Shown piece after piece: positions 24,298 to 33,239 of a DNA stretch of 64,000 nt. Positions within the stretch are counted from its first letter, which is position 1. The number at the start of each line of letters is the position of its first letter. Source of the DNA: Variovorax sp. PCZ-1 (GTDB lineage Bacteria; Pseudomonadota; Gammaproteobacteria; Burkholderiales; Burkholderiaceae_C); contig NZ_JAHCDN010000004.1 in the NCBI RefSeq assembly GCF_018413605.1, positions 186,001 through 250,000 of the forward strand, in the 5' to 3' direction. The notes under the pieces are model-generated. The model was not told the DNA's origin. It worked only from the letters and a program-made list of their open reading frames with translations, and did not search any database. The position numbers were made by a program, and so were the translations under genes.

Positions 24298-25116
24298 TCA
24301 AACAGCAAAAGGATACTCCCTCAATAATTCCATCGCTCTCTGCCCGCGCTCGCCCAGGAAGAATTCCTGCACAAACGGATGCGGATAAGCGATCACATCT
24401 TTGGGCGGCGCTTTCACCACCACTTTTTGCTGCGCGAGCACGGCCACACTGGTGGAGAGCTCATACAGCGTATCTAAATCATGCGTGACCATCACCACCG
24501 TGAGCCCCAGCTCTTTATGAAGGCTGCGCAGCAAGGCGCAAAAGCCATCGGAGCTTTCGGGATCAAGGCCAGCGGTGGGCTCATCGAGCAGGAGCAGCGG
24601 CGGATCCATGATGAGCGCGCGCGCCAGCGCCACACGCTTGACCATGCCGCCCGAAAGATCGGCGGGCATTTTGTGCGCATGCTCAGCACCTAAGCCCACC
24701 ATCTGCAGCTTGACCATGGCGCATTCTTCGACCAGATCATCGGGCAAGCTGCCCAGCTCGCGCAATGGGAAGGCGATGTTGTCAAGCACGCTGAATGCAG
24801 AGAACAACGCGCCATGCTGGAAGAGCATGCCCACGCGGCTGGCTGCGCCTTGAGAGCCCAACTCAGAGGCTGGCGCGCCGAGCACCATCACATCGCCCTT
24901 GGTGGGTTGCTCTAGGCCAAGAATTTGGCGCAAAAGCGTTGTCTTGCCTGTGCCCGAGCCACCCACGAGGGAGAGCACTTCGCCGCGCGCGATGTTCAAA
25001 TCCAGATCTTTGTGGATCACAAATTCTGCTTCGGGCGTTTTGTACACGGTCCAGAGCTTATGGATTTCCACCACATGCTCAGAAGACAAACGGGAAGCGG
25101 ATAGGTCGGAAAGCAT
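24298..25116 (-). CDS. MlaF-like ABC transporter ATPase
   Basis: 272 residues. Walker A GGSGTGKTTLLRQILGL (about 53-70), signature DLSGGMVKRVALARAL, Walker B PLLLLDEPTAGLDPESSD, and the H-loop VMVTHDLDTLYEL. This is the energising subunit of the MCE lipid transporter. It abuts the permease gene with no gap, and precedes the MCE gene. Confidence 0.92.
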   Translation of the reverse strand: MLSDLSASRLSSEHVVEIHKLWTVYKTPEAEFVIHKDLDLNIARGEVLSLVGGSGTGKTTLLRQILGLEQPTKGDVMVLGAPASELGSQGAASRVGMLFQHGALFSAFSVLDNIAFPLRELGSLPDDLVEECAMVKLQMVGLGAEHAHKMPADLSGGMVKRVALARALIMDPPLLLLDEPTAGLDPESSDGFCALLRSLHKELGLTVVMVTHDLDTLYELSTSVAVLAQQKVVVKAPPKDVIAYPHPFVQEFFLGERGQRAMELLREYPFAV

Positions 25117-26247
25117 CTATAGCCCCACATCTTTGAAGACGATGGCGAACACCGCGTTGACCAAAATCACCACCGTGATCGAGGTGACAACCGAGGCCGT
25201 GGTGCCTTGCCCTAAGCTTTCAGTATTCGGCTTCACACGCAGGCCGTAGTGGCAGCCGATCAAAGCGATCAAGATGCCAAAGACCACCGATTTGCTCATG
25301 GCCAGGGTCAAATTCACCGGCTCAACCGCAGCTGGCAGCGCATTGATGAAGAACTGCGGCGAGATATTCAGCGAGACATCCGCTGCCAGCATGCCGCCCA
25401 GCAGCGCCACCAGCGTCGTCCATACGGCGATCAAGGGCATGGCAATGGCCAATGCAATGGCGCGCGGCATCACGAGGCGAAAACCGTGCGGGATGCCCAT
25501 CACGCGCATGGCATCGAGCTCTTCCGTGACGCGCATGACGCCGATTTGCGCTGTAATCGCTGAGCCCGAGCGCCCTGCGATCAAAATCGCCGCCAGCATG
25601 GGCCCCAGCTCGCGCACGAGGCTCACACCCAGCAAATTCACAATGAACGAATCTGCGCCGAATTGCTTGAGCTGCTGCGCAGACAAATACGCCAGCACCA
25701 CGCCAATGAGAAAACCGACCAGCGCCGTGATGGGCAAAGCGGTCGCACCGATGGCATACACATGCCCAGACACATCGCGCCAAGGCGCTTGGCGCGGCGC
25801 GCGCACGAGGCGAATCAAATCTAAGAAGAGCTGCCCCACCAACCGTATGAAGCCACGCAAATGCGAGATCACAGTGAGGATGATTTCGCCCAAGCTGAAG
25901 AAACGCTGCAGCCAAGTGGGTGAAGGTGCGCGCACATTTTTGCCGCTGAATTGCGCCACGCGCTCGAGCACGGCGCGCTGCGTGGGCAGCAGCTGCAATT
26001 GCGCTGGCCATTTACCGCCCCAATGCTGCCAGAGCAATTGCGCACCAATGTGATCGAGCCGCTCGATCAGGCGTAAATCCCAAGCAGCTTGCGCACTGGC
26101 TGGCTGCGAGCTCAAATGGGCTTGCAACTGCTTGAACTGATCGCTGCTGGCCAATTGCGCCGCCGTCCAGCGCCCGAGCACGAGCAGGCTGGGCGCGGTT
26201 TGGCCCGGCAGGGTTTGCTTTTCGATGTGAGGGGCAGATGACGTCAT
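25117..26247 (-). CDS. MlaE-like permease with fused N-terminal STAS domain
   Basis: 376 residues. The C-terminal 260 residues are the MlaE family permease: several membrane helices and the conserved ARELGPMLAAILIAGRSGSAITAQIG-type motif seen as SLVRELGPMLAAILIAGRSG, then EELDAMRVMGI and RLVMPRAIALAIAMPLI. The first about 110 residues look like a STAS domain (WDLRLIERLDHIGAQLLWQHWGG), the fold of MlaB, so this is an MlaB-MlaE fusion. Together with the next three genes it forms a phospholipid transport operon. Confidence 0.88.
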   Translation of the reverse strand: MTSSAPHIEKQTLPGQTAPSLLVLGRWTAAQLASSDQFKQLQAHLSSQPASAQAAWDLRLIERLDHIGAQLLWQHWGGKWPAQLQLLPTQRAVLERVAQFSGKNVRAPSPTWLQRFFSLGEIILTVISHLRGFIRLVGQLFLDLIRLVRAPRQAPWRDVSGHVYAIGATALPITALVGFLIGVVLAYLSAQQLKQFGADSFIVNLLGVSLVRELGPMLAAILIAGRSGSAITAQIGVMRVTEELDAMRVMGIPHGFRLVMPRAIALAIAMPLIAVWTTLVALLGGMLAADVSLNISPQFFINALPAAVEPVNLTLAMSKSVVFGILIALIGCHYGLRVKPNTESLGQGTTASVVTSITVVILVNAVFAIVFKDVGL

Positions 26248-26364
26248 GAAGCTAGCCCCAGATAGTAGCCCGCCTAGGCCTATTTTTCATCCTTGATGCG
26301 CTTTGGAGACCATATCTCACAGTTAGGCGAAAGATATCAGCTGGGAGGATGTGGCACATGCGCA

Positions 26365-27354
26365 TCAACTCCAGACTTTGGTCAGGGCGGCTCGCGCGGC
26401 TTGGATCACAGGCGCGTCGCGCTGCGTGGCGCTGTGAATGAAGCACAAGCAGCATTCGAGCTGCACGCGATCTGCCACCACCAAACCGCGCGATTGCGCC
26501 TCGCGCAGCGCCACCGTATCTCGCGCCAGGGAGAGGCCAACACCTGAGCGCACCAGATCGAGCATGGAGGCTTCTTGATCGACCAAGGCCGCGCGTTTGA
26601 GCTGCAAGCCAAGGGGTTGCATCACCGATTGCAGCAAGCGATGGTGCGCAGAAGCCGCGGGCGTGGTGATCCACGGCAACTGCGCCAGGGCGCGCCAATC
26701 TTTGCCCAACACTTGCGTGCCCCAGCCGCTGGGTGCGAGCACGCGATAGTTAAAACGCGCGAGTTCAATTACTACTAAATTCATAGCATTTTGCGCAGAT
26801 TCCATGCCGGCTATCGCCATATTTCCTTCATAAAAATACGGGTTGACTGAGGGTGTGGCGACAGCGGTGGCCTCACGTAATTGCACCAACTCGTGCGGCA
26901 TCGCGAGGTAAAAACCCACATCGAGCGCGCCTTGCTGCAGGCGCGCGAGCACATCACCGCTCATATGCTGCGAAAGCTCAGTCTCGATTTGCGGCGCGGC
27001 CTCCACCAGCTCTTTGAGAAACGCGCCGAGGCGCGTGAACTCGGGATCGAGAATCGTGCCGATGCGCAGCTGGCCTCGGGTGCTTGCATGGAGGTTGTTG
27101 GCCGATTGACTGAAATCTTGCAGCGCTTGCAACACTTTCTCCGCCTGAGGCAGCAGCGCCGCGCCATCGCGCGTGAGCGCGAGGCCTCGGCCAGATCGCG
27201 CAAAAAGCTGCAGCCCCAAGCGCTCTTGCATGGCCTTGAGCTGCAGGCTCACGGCCGGCTGGGTCAGGTGCAGGGTGTCAGCCGCCTTAGACACTGTGCC
27301 CTCGCGTGCGACGGCCACAAAGGCTTTGAGGCTGAGCAGATCCACTTGATTCAT
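26365..27354 (-). CDS. LysR-family regulator carrying a repeat insert
   Basis: 329 residues. N-terminal winged helix (about 1-65, LLSLKAFVAVAREGTVSKAADTLHLTQPAVSLQLKAM) and a substrate-binding domain. Residues about 172-195 come from a dispersed repeat, including AIAGMESAQNAMN, inserted between subdomains just before FNYRVLAPSGWG. Without it the length (about 305) is typical. It is divergent from mmsA and likely controls it; a palindrome TGTAT-TT-ATACA lies at 27359-27370, right at its start. Whether the insert affects effector binding is unknown. Confidence 0.9.
   Translation of the reverse strand: MNQVDLLSLKAFVAVAREGTVSKAADTLHLTQPAVSLQLKAMQERLGLQLFARSGRGLALTRDGAALLPQAEKVLQALQDFSQSANNLHASTRGQLRIGTILDPEFTRLGAFLKELVEAAPQIETELSQHMSGDVLARLQQGALDVGFYLAMPHELVQLREATAVATPSVNPYFYEGNMAIAGMESAQNAMNLVVIELARFNYRVLAPSGWGTQVLGKDWRALAQLPWITTPAASAHHRLLQSVMQPLGLQLKRAALVDQEASMLDLVRSGVGLSLARDTVALREAQSRGLVVADRVQLECCLCFIHSATQRDAPVIQAARAALTKVWS
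26770..26837 (+). repeat. Dispersed repeat, copy 8 (in frame in LysR gene)
   Basis: Forward orientation: TACTACTAAATTCATAGC then GCGCAGATTCCATGCCGGC. Read on the gene strand as AIAGMESAQNAMNLVV. Confidence 0.92.
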
Positions 27355-27358
27355 AAGC

Positions 27359-27370
27359 TGTATTTATACA
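27359..27370. promoter_or_regulatory. Palindrome between LysR gene and mmsA
   Basis: TGTATTTATACA, perfect arms, in the 86-bp divergent promoter region next to the LysR start codon. Suits a LysR-type operator (T-N11-A) or autoregulation. Confidence 0.4.
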
Positions 27371-27440
27371 TTGTTTTGAGAATTTCATTGGACTGGTTTG
27401 GTTTCCCCTTTCAAAATCACTCCAATTCAACGAGGTGATC

Positions 27441-28946
27441 ATGAGCGTAGCAAATATCGGACATTGGGTAAATGGGCAAGTCGCAGCGGGTTCTGCCGGT
27501 CGCAGCCAGAGCGTGTTTAACCCTGCGACTGGCGCAGTAACGGGCCAAGTGGCTTTGGCATCGAGCGCGGAAGTGGCCAACGCAGTGGCGTCTGCACAAG
27601 CTGCTTTTCCCGCATGGGCAGATGCGCCGCCGCTCAAGCGCGCGCGGGTGATGTTCAAATTTCTCGAATTGCTCAATCAGCACAAAGATGATCTCGCCCG
27701 CATGATCACGGCTGAGCATGGCAAGGTGTTTACCGATGCGCAAGGCGAAGTCACGCGCGGCATTGAGATTGTGGAATTCGCCACTGGCATTCCGCAGCTC
27801 TTGAAAGGCGACTACACCGAGCAAGTGGGCACAGGCATTGACAACTGGACGATGCGCCAGCCGCTGGGCGTGGTGGCCGGCATCACGCCATTTAACTTTC
27901 CTGTGATGGTGCCGATGTGGATGTTTCCGCTGGCGATTGCTTCGGGCAATTGCTTCATTTTGAAGCCCAGCCCGATTGATCCATCGCCTTCGCTTTTCAT
28001 GGCTGAGCTGCTCAAAAAAGCCGGCTTGCCCGATGGCGTGTTCAACGTGGTGCAGGGCGACAAAGAGGCGGTGGATGCGCTGCTGGTGCATCCCGATGTG
28101 AAGGCTGTGAGCTTTGTGGGCTCTACGCCGATTGCGAATTACATCTACGAGACCGGCGCACACCACGGCAAGCGCGTGCAAGCGCTGGGCGGCGCGAAGA
28201 ATCACATGATCGTGATGCCTGATGCGGATATGGAGCAGGTGGTGGATGCGTTGATCGGCAGCGCATTTGGCTCGGCAGGCGAGCGCTGCATGGCGATCTC
28301 GGTGGCGGTGCTCGTGGGTGATGTGGGCGAGCGCATCATGCCAGCGCTGATCGAGCGCACGAAAGCTCTCAAGATCAAAAACGGCACAAATCTCGATGCC
28401 GAGATGGGCCCGATCGTGACGAAGATTGCGCAGGATCGCATCACGGGTTATATCGCTGCAGGTGAGAAAGAAGGCGCGAAGCTGCTCGTCGATGGCCGCT
28501 CATTCAAATCGAATGAAGCTGGCTGCACAGAAGGCTTCTGGCTCGGCGGCACGCTGTTTGACCATGTGCAACCAGAGCACAAAATCTACAAAGAAGAAAT
28601 CTTCGGCCCCGTGCTCTCCTGCGTGCGCGTGAAAGATTTTGCGACGGCTGTTGATCTTGTGAATGCCCACGAATTCGCCAATGGCGTGAGCTGCTTCACC
28701 CGCGATGGCGGCGTGGCGCGCGAATTCGCCCGCCGCATCCAAGTCGGCATGGTCGGCGTGAACGTACCGATCCCAGTGCCGATGGCTTGGCACGGCTTCG
28801 GCGGCTGGAAGCGCTCGCTGTTTGGCGACATGCATGCCTACGGTGAAGAAGGCGTGCGTTTTTACACGCGCCAGAAATCCGTCATGCAGCGTTGGCCTGA
28901 TTCCATCGGCAAAGGTGCTGAATTTACAATGCCCACGTCAAAATGA
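27441..28946 (+). CDS. mmsA: CoA-acylating methylmalonate-semialdehyde dehydrogenase
   Basis: 501 residues from ATG 27441 (GAGG RBS five bases upstream). Converts methylmalonate semialdehyde or malonate semialdehyde with CoA and NAD+ to propionyl-CoA or acetyl-CoA, in valine, beta-alanine and inositol breakdown. Seen: [36 protein letters not shown], the catalytic Cys in [11 protein letters not shown] near residue 284, and [13 protein letters not shown]. Its stop overlaps the GMC oxidoreductase start (ATGA). The divergent LysR gene is the likely regulator. Confidence 0.94.
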   Translation: MSVANIGHWVNGQVAAGSAGRSQSVFNPATGAVTGQVALASSAEVANAVASAQAAFPAWADAPPLKRARVMFKFLELLNQHKDDLARMITAEHGKVFTDAQGEVTRGIEIVEFATGIPQLLKGDYTEQVGTGIDNWTMRQPLGVVAGITPFNFPVMVPMWMFPLAIASGNCFILKPSPIDPSPSLFMAELLKKAGLPDGVFNVVQGDKEAVDALLVHPDVKAVSFVGSTPIANYIYETGAHHGKRVQALGGAKNHMIVMPDADMEQVVDALIGSAFGSAGERCMAISVAVLVGDVGERIMPALIERTKALKIKNGTNLDAEMGPIVTKIAQDRITGYIAAGEKEGAKLLVDGRSFKSNEAGCTEGFWLGGTLFDHVQPEHKIYKEEIFGPVLSCVRVKDFATAVDLVNAHEFANGVSCFTRDGGVAREFARRIQVGMVGVNVPIPVPMAWHGFGGWKRSLFGDMHAYGEEGVRFYTRQKSVMQRWPDSIGKGAEFTMPTSK

Positions 28947-30676
28947 GCGACGCCACTTTTGACTACATCATCATCGGCGCGGGCACAGCAGGTTGCTTGC
29001 TCGCGAATCGGTTGAGTGCCGACTCAAGCAAACAGGTGTTGCTGATTGAAGCCGGGCAGGCCGACAACTACCATTGGATTCATATCCCGGTGGGCTATTT
29101 GTATTGCATTGGCAATCCGCGTACCGATTGGCTGTATCAAACCGAGGCCGACAAAGGCTTAAATGGCCGCAAGCTGCGCTATCCGCGTGGCAAAACTTTA
29201 GGCGGCTGCAGCTCGATCAATGGCATGATTTACATGCGTGGCCAAGCGCGTGATTACGACAACTGGGCAGCGGCGACAGGCGATGATGATTGGAGCTGGA
29301 AGAGCAGTTTGCCCGATTTTCTAGCCCATGAAGATCACTATAAATTAGATAGCATTCAGCGCAGCATCTATGCCGGCAAAGTGCCTGAAACGCTTGAAAA
29401 ATTTGCTTCGATGCATGGCAACTATGCCAATGCAGGCGCTGGCAAGAGCACAGGCGAATGGCGCGTTGAAAAGCAGCGTTTAAGTTGGGAAATTTTGGAT
29501 GCCTTCTCTCTCGCCGCACAGCAAGCGGGCATACCAGCGAGTGAAGATTTCAACACGGGTGATAACGAAGGTGTGGGTTATTTTGAGGTGAACCAAAGGC
29601 GCGGCTGGCGCTGGAATGCGAGCAAGGCGTTTTTGCGGTCGGTAAAAAGCCGCGCCAATCTCACGGTGTGGACGCAAACGCAGGTGGCCAAACTTTCACT
29701 CACCACAGATGCTGCTGGTGCGCGCTGCACTGGCGCAGAACTCGTACGACAGATACGAGGACGGGGCGAACGCACGAGCGTGAGCATTGCGCAAGGTGGC
29801 GAAATGATCTTGAGCGCAGGCGCTGTCGGTAGCCCGCAAATTTTGCAGCTCTCAGGCATTGGCGATAGCGCTTCTTTGAATGCGCTTGGCATCAAGCCGC
29901 AAGTCGATTTAAAAGGCGTAGGCGCAAACCTGCAAGACCATTTGCAAATTCGCGCCGTCTTCAAAGTGCAGGGCGTGAAGACGCTCAACGCACTAGCCAA
30001 TTCACTCTGGGGCAAGGCCATGATTGGTTTGGAATACGCGCTCTTTCGCTCTGGCCCGATGAGCATGGCGCCGAGCCAATTGGGTGCGTTCACGCGCTCC
30101 TCGCCAGATCAGCCGCACGCGAATTTGGAGTATCACGTGCAGCCGCTGAGCCTAGATGCCTTTGGCGAGCCGCTGCACAATTTCCCGGCGTTCACAGCGA
30201 GCGTGTGCAATTTGAATCCGACGAGCCGAGGCACGATTTCGCTCAAGAGCAATCGCTTTGAAGATGCGCCAGCGATTGCGCCCAACTATCTCAGCACCGA
30301 AGAAGATCGCAAAGTGGCTGCAGAGAGCCTGCGCGTGACGCGCCGCATCGCTGCTCAGCCTGCACTTGCCAAATACAAGCCCGAAGAATTCAAGCCGGGC
30401 GTGCAATACCAATCAGACGACGAGTTGGCAAAATTGGCTGGCGACATAGCCACCACCATTTTTCACCCCGTAGGCACAGCGAAGATGGGGCGAGACGATG
30501 ATGTAACTTCTGTGGTCGATTCGCATCTTCGCGTGCGCGATGGCCAGGGCTCTCGCGTGCAAGGCCTGCGTGTGGTCGATGCCAGCGTGATGCCCAGTAT
30601 CACCAGTGGCAACACCAACAGCCCCACACTGATGATTGCGGAGAAAGCCGCGCGCTGGATCATCCAAGGGAAATGA
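28943..30676 (+). CDS. GMC-family FAD oxidoreductase (choline dehydrogenase-like)
   Basis: 577 residues. FAD dinucleotide motif [19 protein letters not shown] at about 5-23 and [28 protein letters not shown] (GMC signature region) at about 79-106. The C-terminus has [12 protein letters not shown], carrying the active-site His, and [17 protein letters not shown] dispersed repeat at residues 131-153 ([20 protein letters not shown]) interrupts the usual stretch between EDH and the GAG..EWRVE segment; related proteins go almost directly from one to the other. Oxidises an alcohol with FAD; the coupling to mmsA suggests it supplies the semialdehyde. Substrate unknown. Confidence 0.9.
   Translation: MSDATFDYIIIGAGTAGCLLANRLSADSSKQVLLIEAGQADNYHWIHIPVGYLYCIGNPRTDWLYQTEADKGLNGRKLRYPRGKTLGGCSSINGMIYMRGQARDYDNWAAATGDDDWSWKSSLPDFLAHEDHYKLDSIQRSIYAGKVPETLEKFASMHGNYANAGAGKSTGEWRVEKQRLSWEILDAFSLAAQQAGIPASEDFNTGDNEGVGYFEVNQRRGWRWNASKAFLRSVKSRANLTVWTQTQVAKLSLTTDAAGARCTGAELVRQIRGRGERTSVSIAQGGEMILSAGAVGSPQILQLSGIGDSASLNALGIKPQVDLKGVGANLQDHLQIRAVFKVQGVKTLNALANSLWGKAMIGLEYALFRSGPMSMAPSQLGAFTRSSPDQPHANLEYHVQPLSLDAFGEPLHNFPAFTASVCNLNPTSRGTISLKSNRFEDAPAIAPNYLSTEEDRKVAAESLRVTRRIAAQPALAKYKPEEFKPGVQYQSDDELAKLAGDIATTIFHPVGTAKMGRDDDVTSVVDSHLRVRDGQGSRVQGLRVVDASVMPSITSGNTNSPTLMIAEKAARWIIQGK
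29336..29403 (+). repeat. Dispersed repeat, copy 9 (in frame in GMC gene)
   Basis: Forward orientation, one of the most complete copies: ACTATAAATTAGATAGC, then GCGCAGCATCTATGCCGGC, then CCTGAAACGCTTGAAAAA. Confidence 0.93.
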
Positions 30677-30814
30677 AGCAGCAGGGAAAATCCCGATACG
30701 CGCCGGAGGCCATCCCCTTTACATTCTCCTCACTCTGTTTGCGCAAGCAAGCAAGAGGGCTTGAGGAGACTAAAGAAGTACCTGCGCCGGCGCTCCCGGG
30801 CATCTACATATATT

Positions 30815-30846
30815 GAAAAAAGCCAGCCTACCCGGCTGGCTTTTTC
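30815..30846. terminator. Bidirectional terminator between GMC gene and GGDEF gene
   Basis: AAAAAAGCCAGCC-TACC-GGCTGGCTTTTT, a stem of about 13 bp with A/T runs on both sides, between convergent genes. Confidence 0.92.
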
Positions 30847-30867
30847 TTTTCTGCGCGGTCTGTGCGC

Positions 30868-32148
30868 TTATTTCAAATCGGCGGATTCCAAGGGCACTGT
30901 CTTGCGTGAATAGGCATCCACAATGGCTGCACGCGATCCGAAAGCGCGCGCGCTGAGTGCCAGCTCTGCGGCTTCGTGCAGCACATCTTGCGCGAGAGAG
31001 AAGCTGTCAAACATACCCATCTGTGTGCTGTCTCGCGGGGCTTTGCGCCCAGTGGCCTGCCGCCCTGGAGAAATGCGCGCCACACCCACGCCCACATCCG
31101 CGCGGAATTCGCCCGGACTCGAGCTCTGAGCATTCAGCATGTAAGGCCGGCGCAATGCTACCGCTAGGCGCAAACCTACCGTGCGTAGCACGCCTGGGCG
31201 CTGCACACTATCGAGCACCACGACAAAGCTGCTATCGCTATAACGTCCCACAGCCGCAGCAGACGAGCCGCTGGCTTGGCGCACACGTGCGGCCATGGCA
31301 TAGATCACTTGCTCTGCACCGTTGTTGCCGAACTCTTGACGCAGTGTGGCGGCATTGGCCAGCTCCACGCAAATCACCGCCATCTCTTTGCGGTTACGCT
31401 TCGCACGCGCCACCGATTCATCCACCTTGCGAATGAGCGCAGCCCCCGTCCACAACTGGGTGAGCAGATCGCGATCACGCCCCATGGAGACTGCACGCCG
31501 CATACGCACAAACTCAGCGTGGCGGCGCTTCAAGGTGTGGCAAGTGATCACAATGAAACCAGCCGCGCATACCGCCGTGCCCACCTGCATGGGTAAATCG
31601 TTGGCGAACATGTGTAAAGCCATGGCAAACAAGCCAGTCACCGCAAACACCATGGCGACGCAGGCCACCGTCATGGCCAACGCAAGCTCATCACCCAACA
31701 GCCATGCACGTAAGCACAGCCAAAAACCAATGACCGCACAAACGATCAAGGTCATGGCCATGACATCCAGCCTGATTTCTTGAGGGGGTAAGAGAAGCCA
31801 CAGCAGTTGTGCGGCTGCCACCACCACCACCACCAGCATGCCGCGATCAATCAGAGCATCGCGCTGTTGAGCTCGCAAAAACCCTCGCAACCCCAAAGCC
31901 GAGATCGCTGCCGCAGAGCTCGCGCTCAAGACCAACCATTTCTGCTGCGAGATTCCCCACAAATGAGGAAAAAAATTCACCACCCACCCACTGGCCAGCG
32001 CCACAAATGCCCCGCAAACAAACACATAAACCACCGCCTCCAAACTTTGAAAAAGTCGGTTGTAGGCGGTGTAAAAAAACGACAACGTGAAATACGACAG
32101 AAAAATGCCTAAGCAAGCGCTCCACAAAGCAATTTCGAAATTGTTCAT
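30868..32148 (-). CDS. Membrane protein with degenerate GGDEF domain
   Basis: 426 residues. About 6 transmembrane helices fill residues 5-205, followed by a GGDEF-like domain (about 225-350). It begins at DLLTQLWTGAALIRKVDES, as in diguanylate cyclases, but the active-site GGDEF is replaced: VGRYSDSSFVVVLD. That loss should abolish cyclic-di-GMP synthesis, so it may be a receptor or be inactive. No EAL domain and no obvious RxxD inhibitory site. It is monocistronic. Confidence 0.82.
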   Translation of the reverse strand: MNNFEIALWSACLGIFLSYFTLSFFYTAYNRLFQSLEAVVYVFVCGAFVALASGWVVNFFPHLWGISQQKWLVLSASSAAAISALGLRGFLRAQQRDALIDRGMLVVVVVAAAQLLWLLLPPQEIRLDVMAMTLIVCAVIGFWLCLRAWLLGDELALAMTVACVAMVFAVTGLFAMALHMFANDLPMQVGTAVCAAGFIVITCHTLKRRHAEFVRMRRAVSMGRDRDLLTQLWTGAALIRKVDESVARAKRNRKEMAVICVELANAATLRQEFGNNGAEQVIYAMAARVRQASGSSAAAVGRYSDSSFVVVLDSVQRPGVLRTVGLRLAVALRRPYMLNAQSSSPGEFRADVGVGVARISPGRQATGRKAPRDSTQMGMFDSFSLAQDVLHEAAELALSARAFGSRAAIVDAYSRKTVPLESADLK

Positions 32149-32264
32149 GGTTTCAATACTCGCTCAAACAAGCCGCGCCGAGCTTTAGCGCGGACAAGGG
32201 TAGGCAATAGAGAAGCATGTGAGGGTTCAACATTCAGACACAAATTTTATCTGCGCCGAGGCCG

Positions 32265-33185
32265 TTATGCCACACCTATCTCGCGTTGCCAAAAAGCGCT
32301 TTGCGCATAGTGATGTTTTAAAAAATCCACCCACAGTCGCACGCGCAGGGGCAGATGTTTGCGCTGCGGAAACACCGCATAAATACCATTCGGTGGCGCA
32401 GCAAAATCTTCCAGCAGGCTCACCAATTGTCCACTTTCAATCTCCCGCGCCACTTCCCAGCTGCTGCGCCAGGCAATGCCATGCCCGCCGATGCACCAAT
32501 CATGCAGCACTTGTCCATCCGAGCAATCCAGTGGTCCGCCGGGTCGCACATGCTCTACCTTACCCTCCAGCAAAAAAGCCCAGCCGCGCGATTGCGAAGC
32601 ATCGGATGAAAGCATCAAGCAGTCATGCTGGTGCAAATCTTGCGGTTGCTCAGGCTTGCCATGACGATTGAGATAAGCCGGCGCAGCCACGCACAAGCGC
32701 CTGTTATCCGCGAGCCGCACGCTCACCAGCGATGAATCTGGCAAATCTCCCACGCGTACCGCGCAGTCAAAGCCCTCGGCCGCAATATCCACCACGCGGT
32801 CTGAAAGATTGAGCGACAGGCTCACCTCAGGATGCTGCTGCCGAAAGCTCGGCACCAACGGCGCCACATGCCGCCGCCCAAAGCCTGCTGGCGCAGTGAT
32901 CCGTAAATGCCCGCTGGCCTTCACGCCTCCAGCGCTCACACTGGCTTCAGCATTCGCGAAATCGGAGAGCAAGCGCTGGCAATCTTCCAAGAATGCGCTC
33001 CCCTCATGTGTAAGCGAAATCCGCCGAGTAGTGCGCACCATCAGCTTCACACCTAAGCGCTCCTCAAGCGCGTCCAAGCGCCGCCCAATGATCGCAGCAG
33101 CCACGCCTTCAGCTTGCGCAGCTGCCGTCAAGCTGCCTTTGGCAGCGACAGAGCAGAAGGTTTCGATCTGTTTGAATTTATCCAC
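32265..33185 (-). CDS. LysR-family transcriptional regulator
   Basis: 306 residues. Helix-turn-helix (about 1-62: FKQIETFCSVAAKGSLTAAAQAEGVAAAIIGRRLDALEERLG) and a CrgA-like substrate-binding domain starting at SGHLRITAPAGFGRRHVAPLVPSF. This subgroup commonly regulates an adjacent gene, but its neighbour here is divergent uvrA (55-bp gap), an unlikely target. Effector unknown. Confidence 0.9.
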   Translation of the reverse strand: MDKFKQIETFCSVAAKGSLTAAAQAEGVAAAIIGRRLDALEERLGVKLMVRTTRRISLTHEGSAFLEDCQRLLSDFANAEASVSAGGVKASGHLRITAPAGFGRRHVAPLVPSFRQQHPEVSLSLNLSDRVVDIAAEGFDCAVRVGDLPDSSLVSVRLADNRRLCVAAPAYLNRHGKPEQPQDLHQHDCLMLSSDASQSRGWAFLLEGKVEHVRPGGPLDCSDGQVLHDWCIGGHGIAWRSSWEVAREIESGQLVSLLEDFAAPPNGIYAVFPQRKHLPLRVRLWVDFLKHHYAQSAFWQREIGVA

Positions 33186-33239
33186 AGCCTATTATGTGGC
33201 TGGTTTTGCGTAAGGGCGCTATGATGCTCGGTTGACTTT

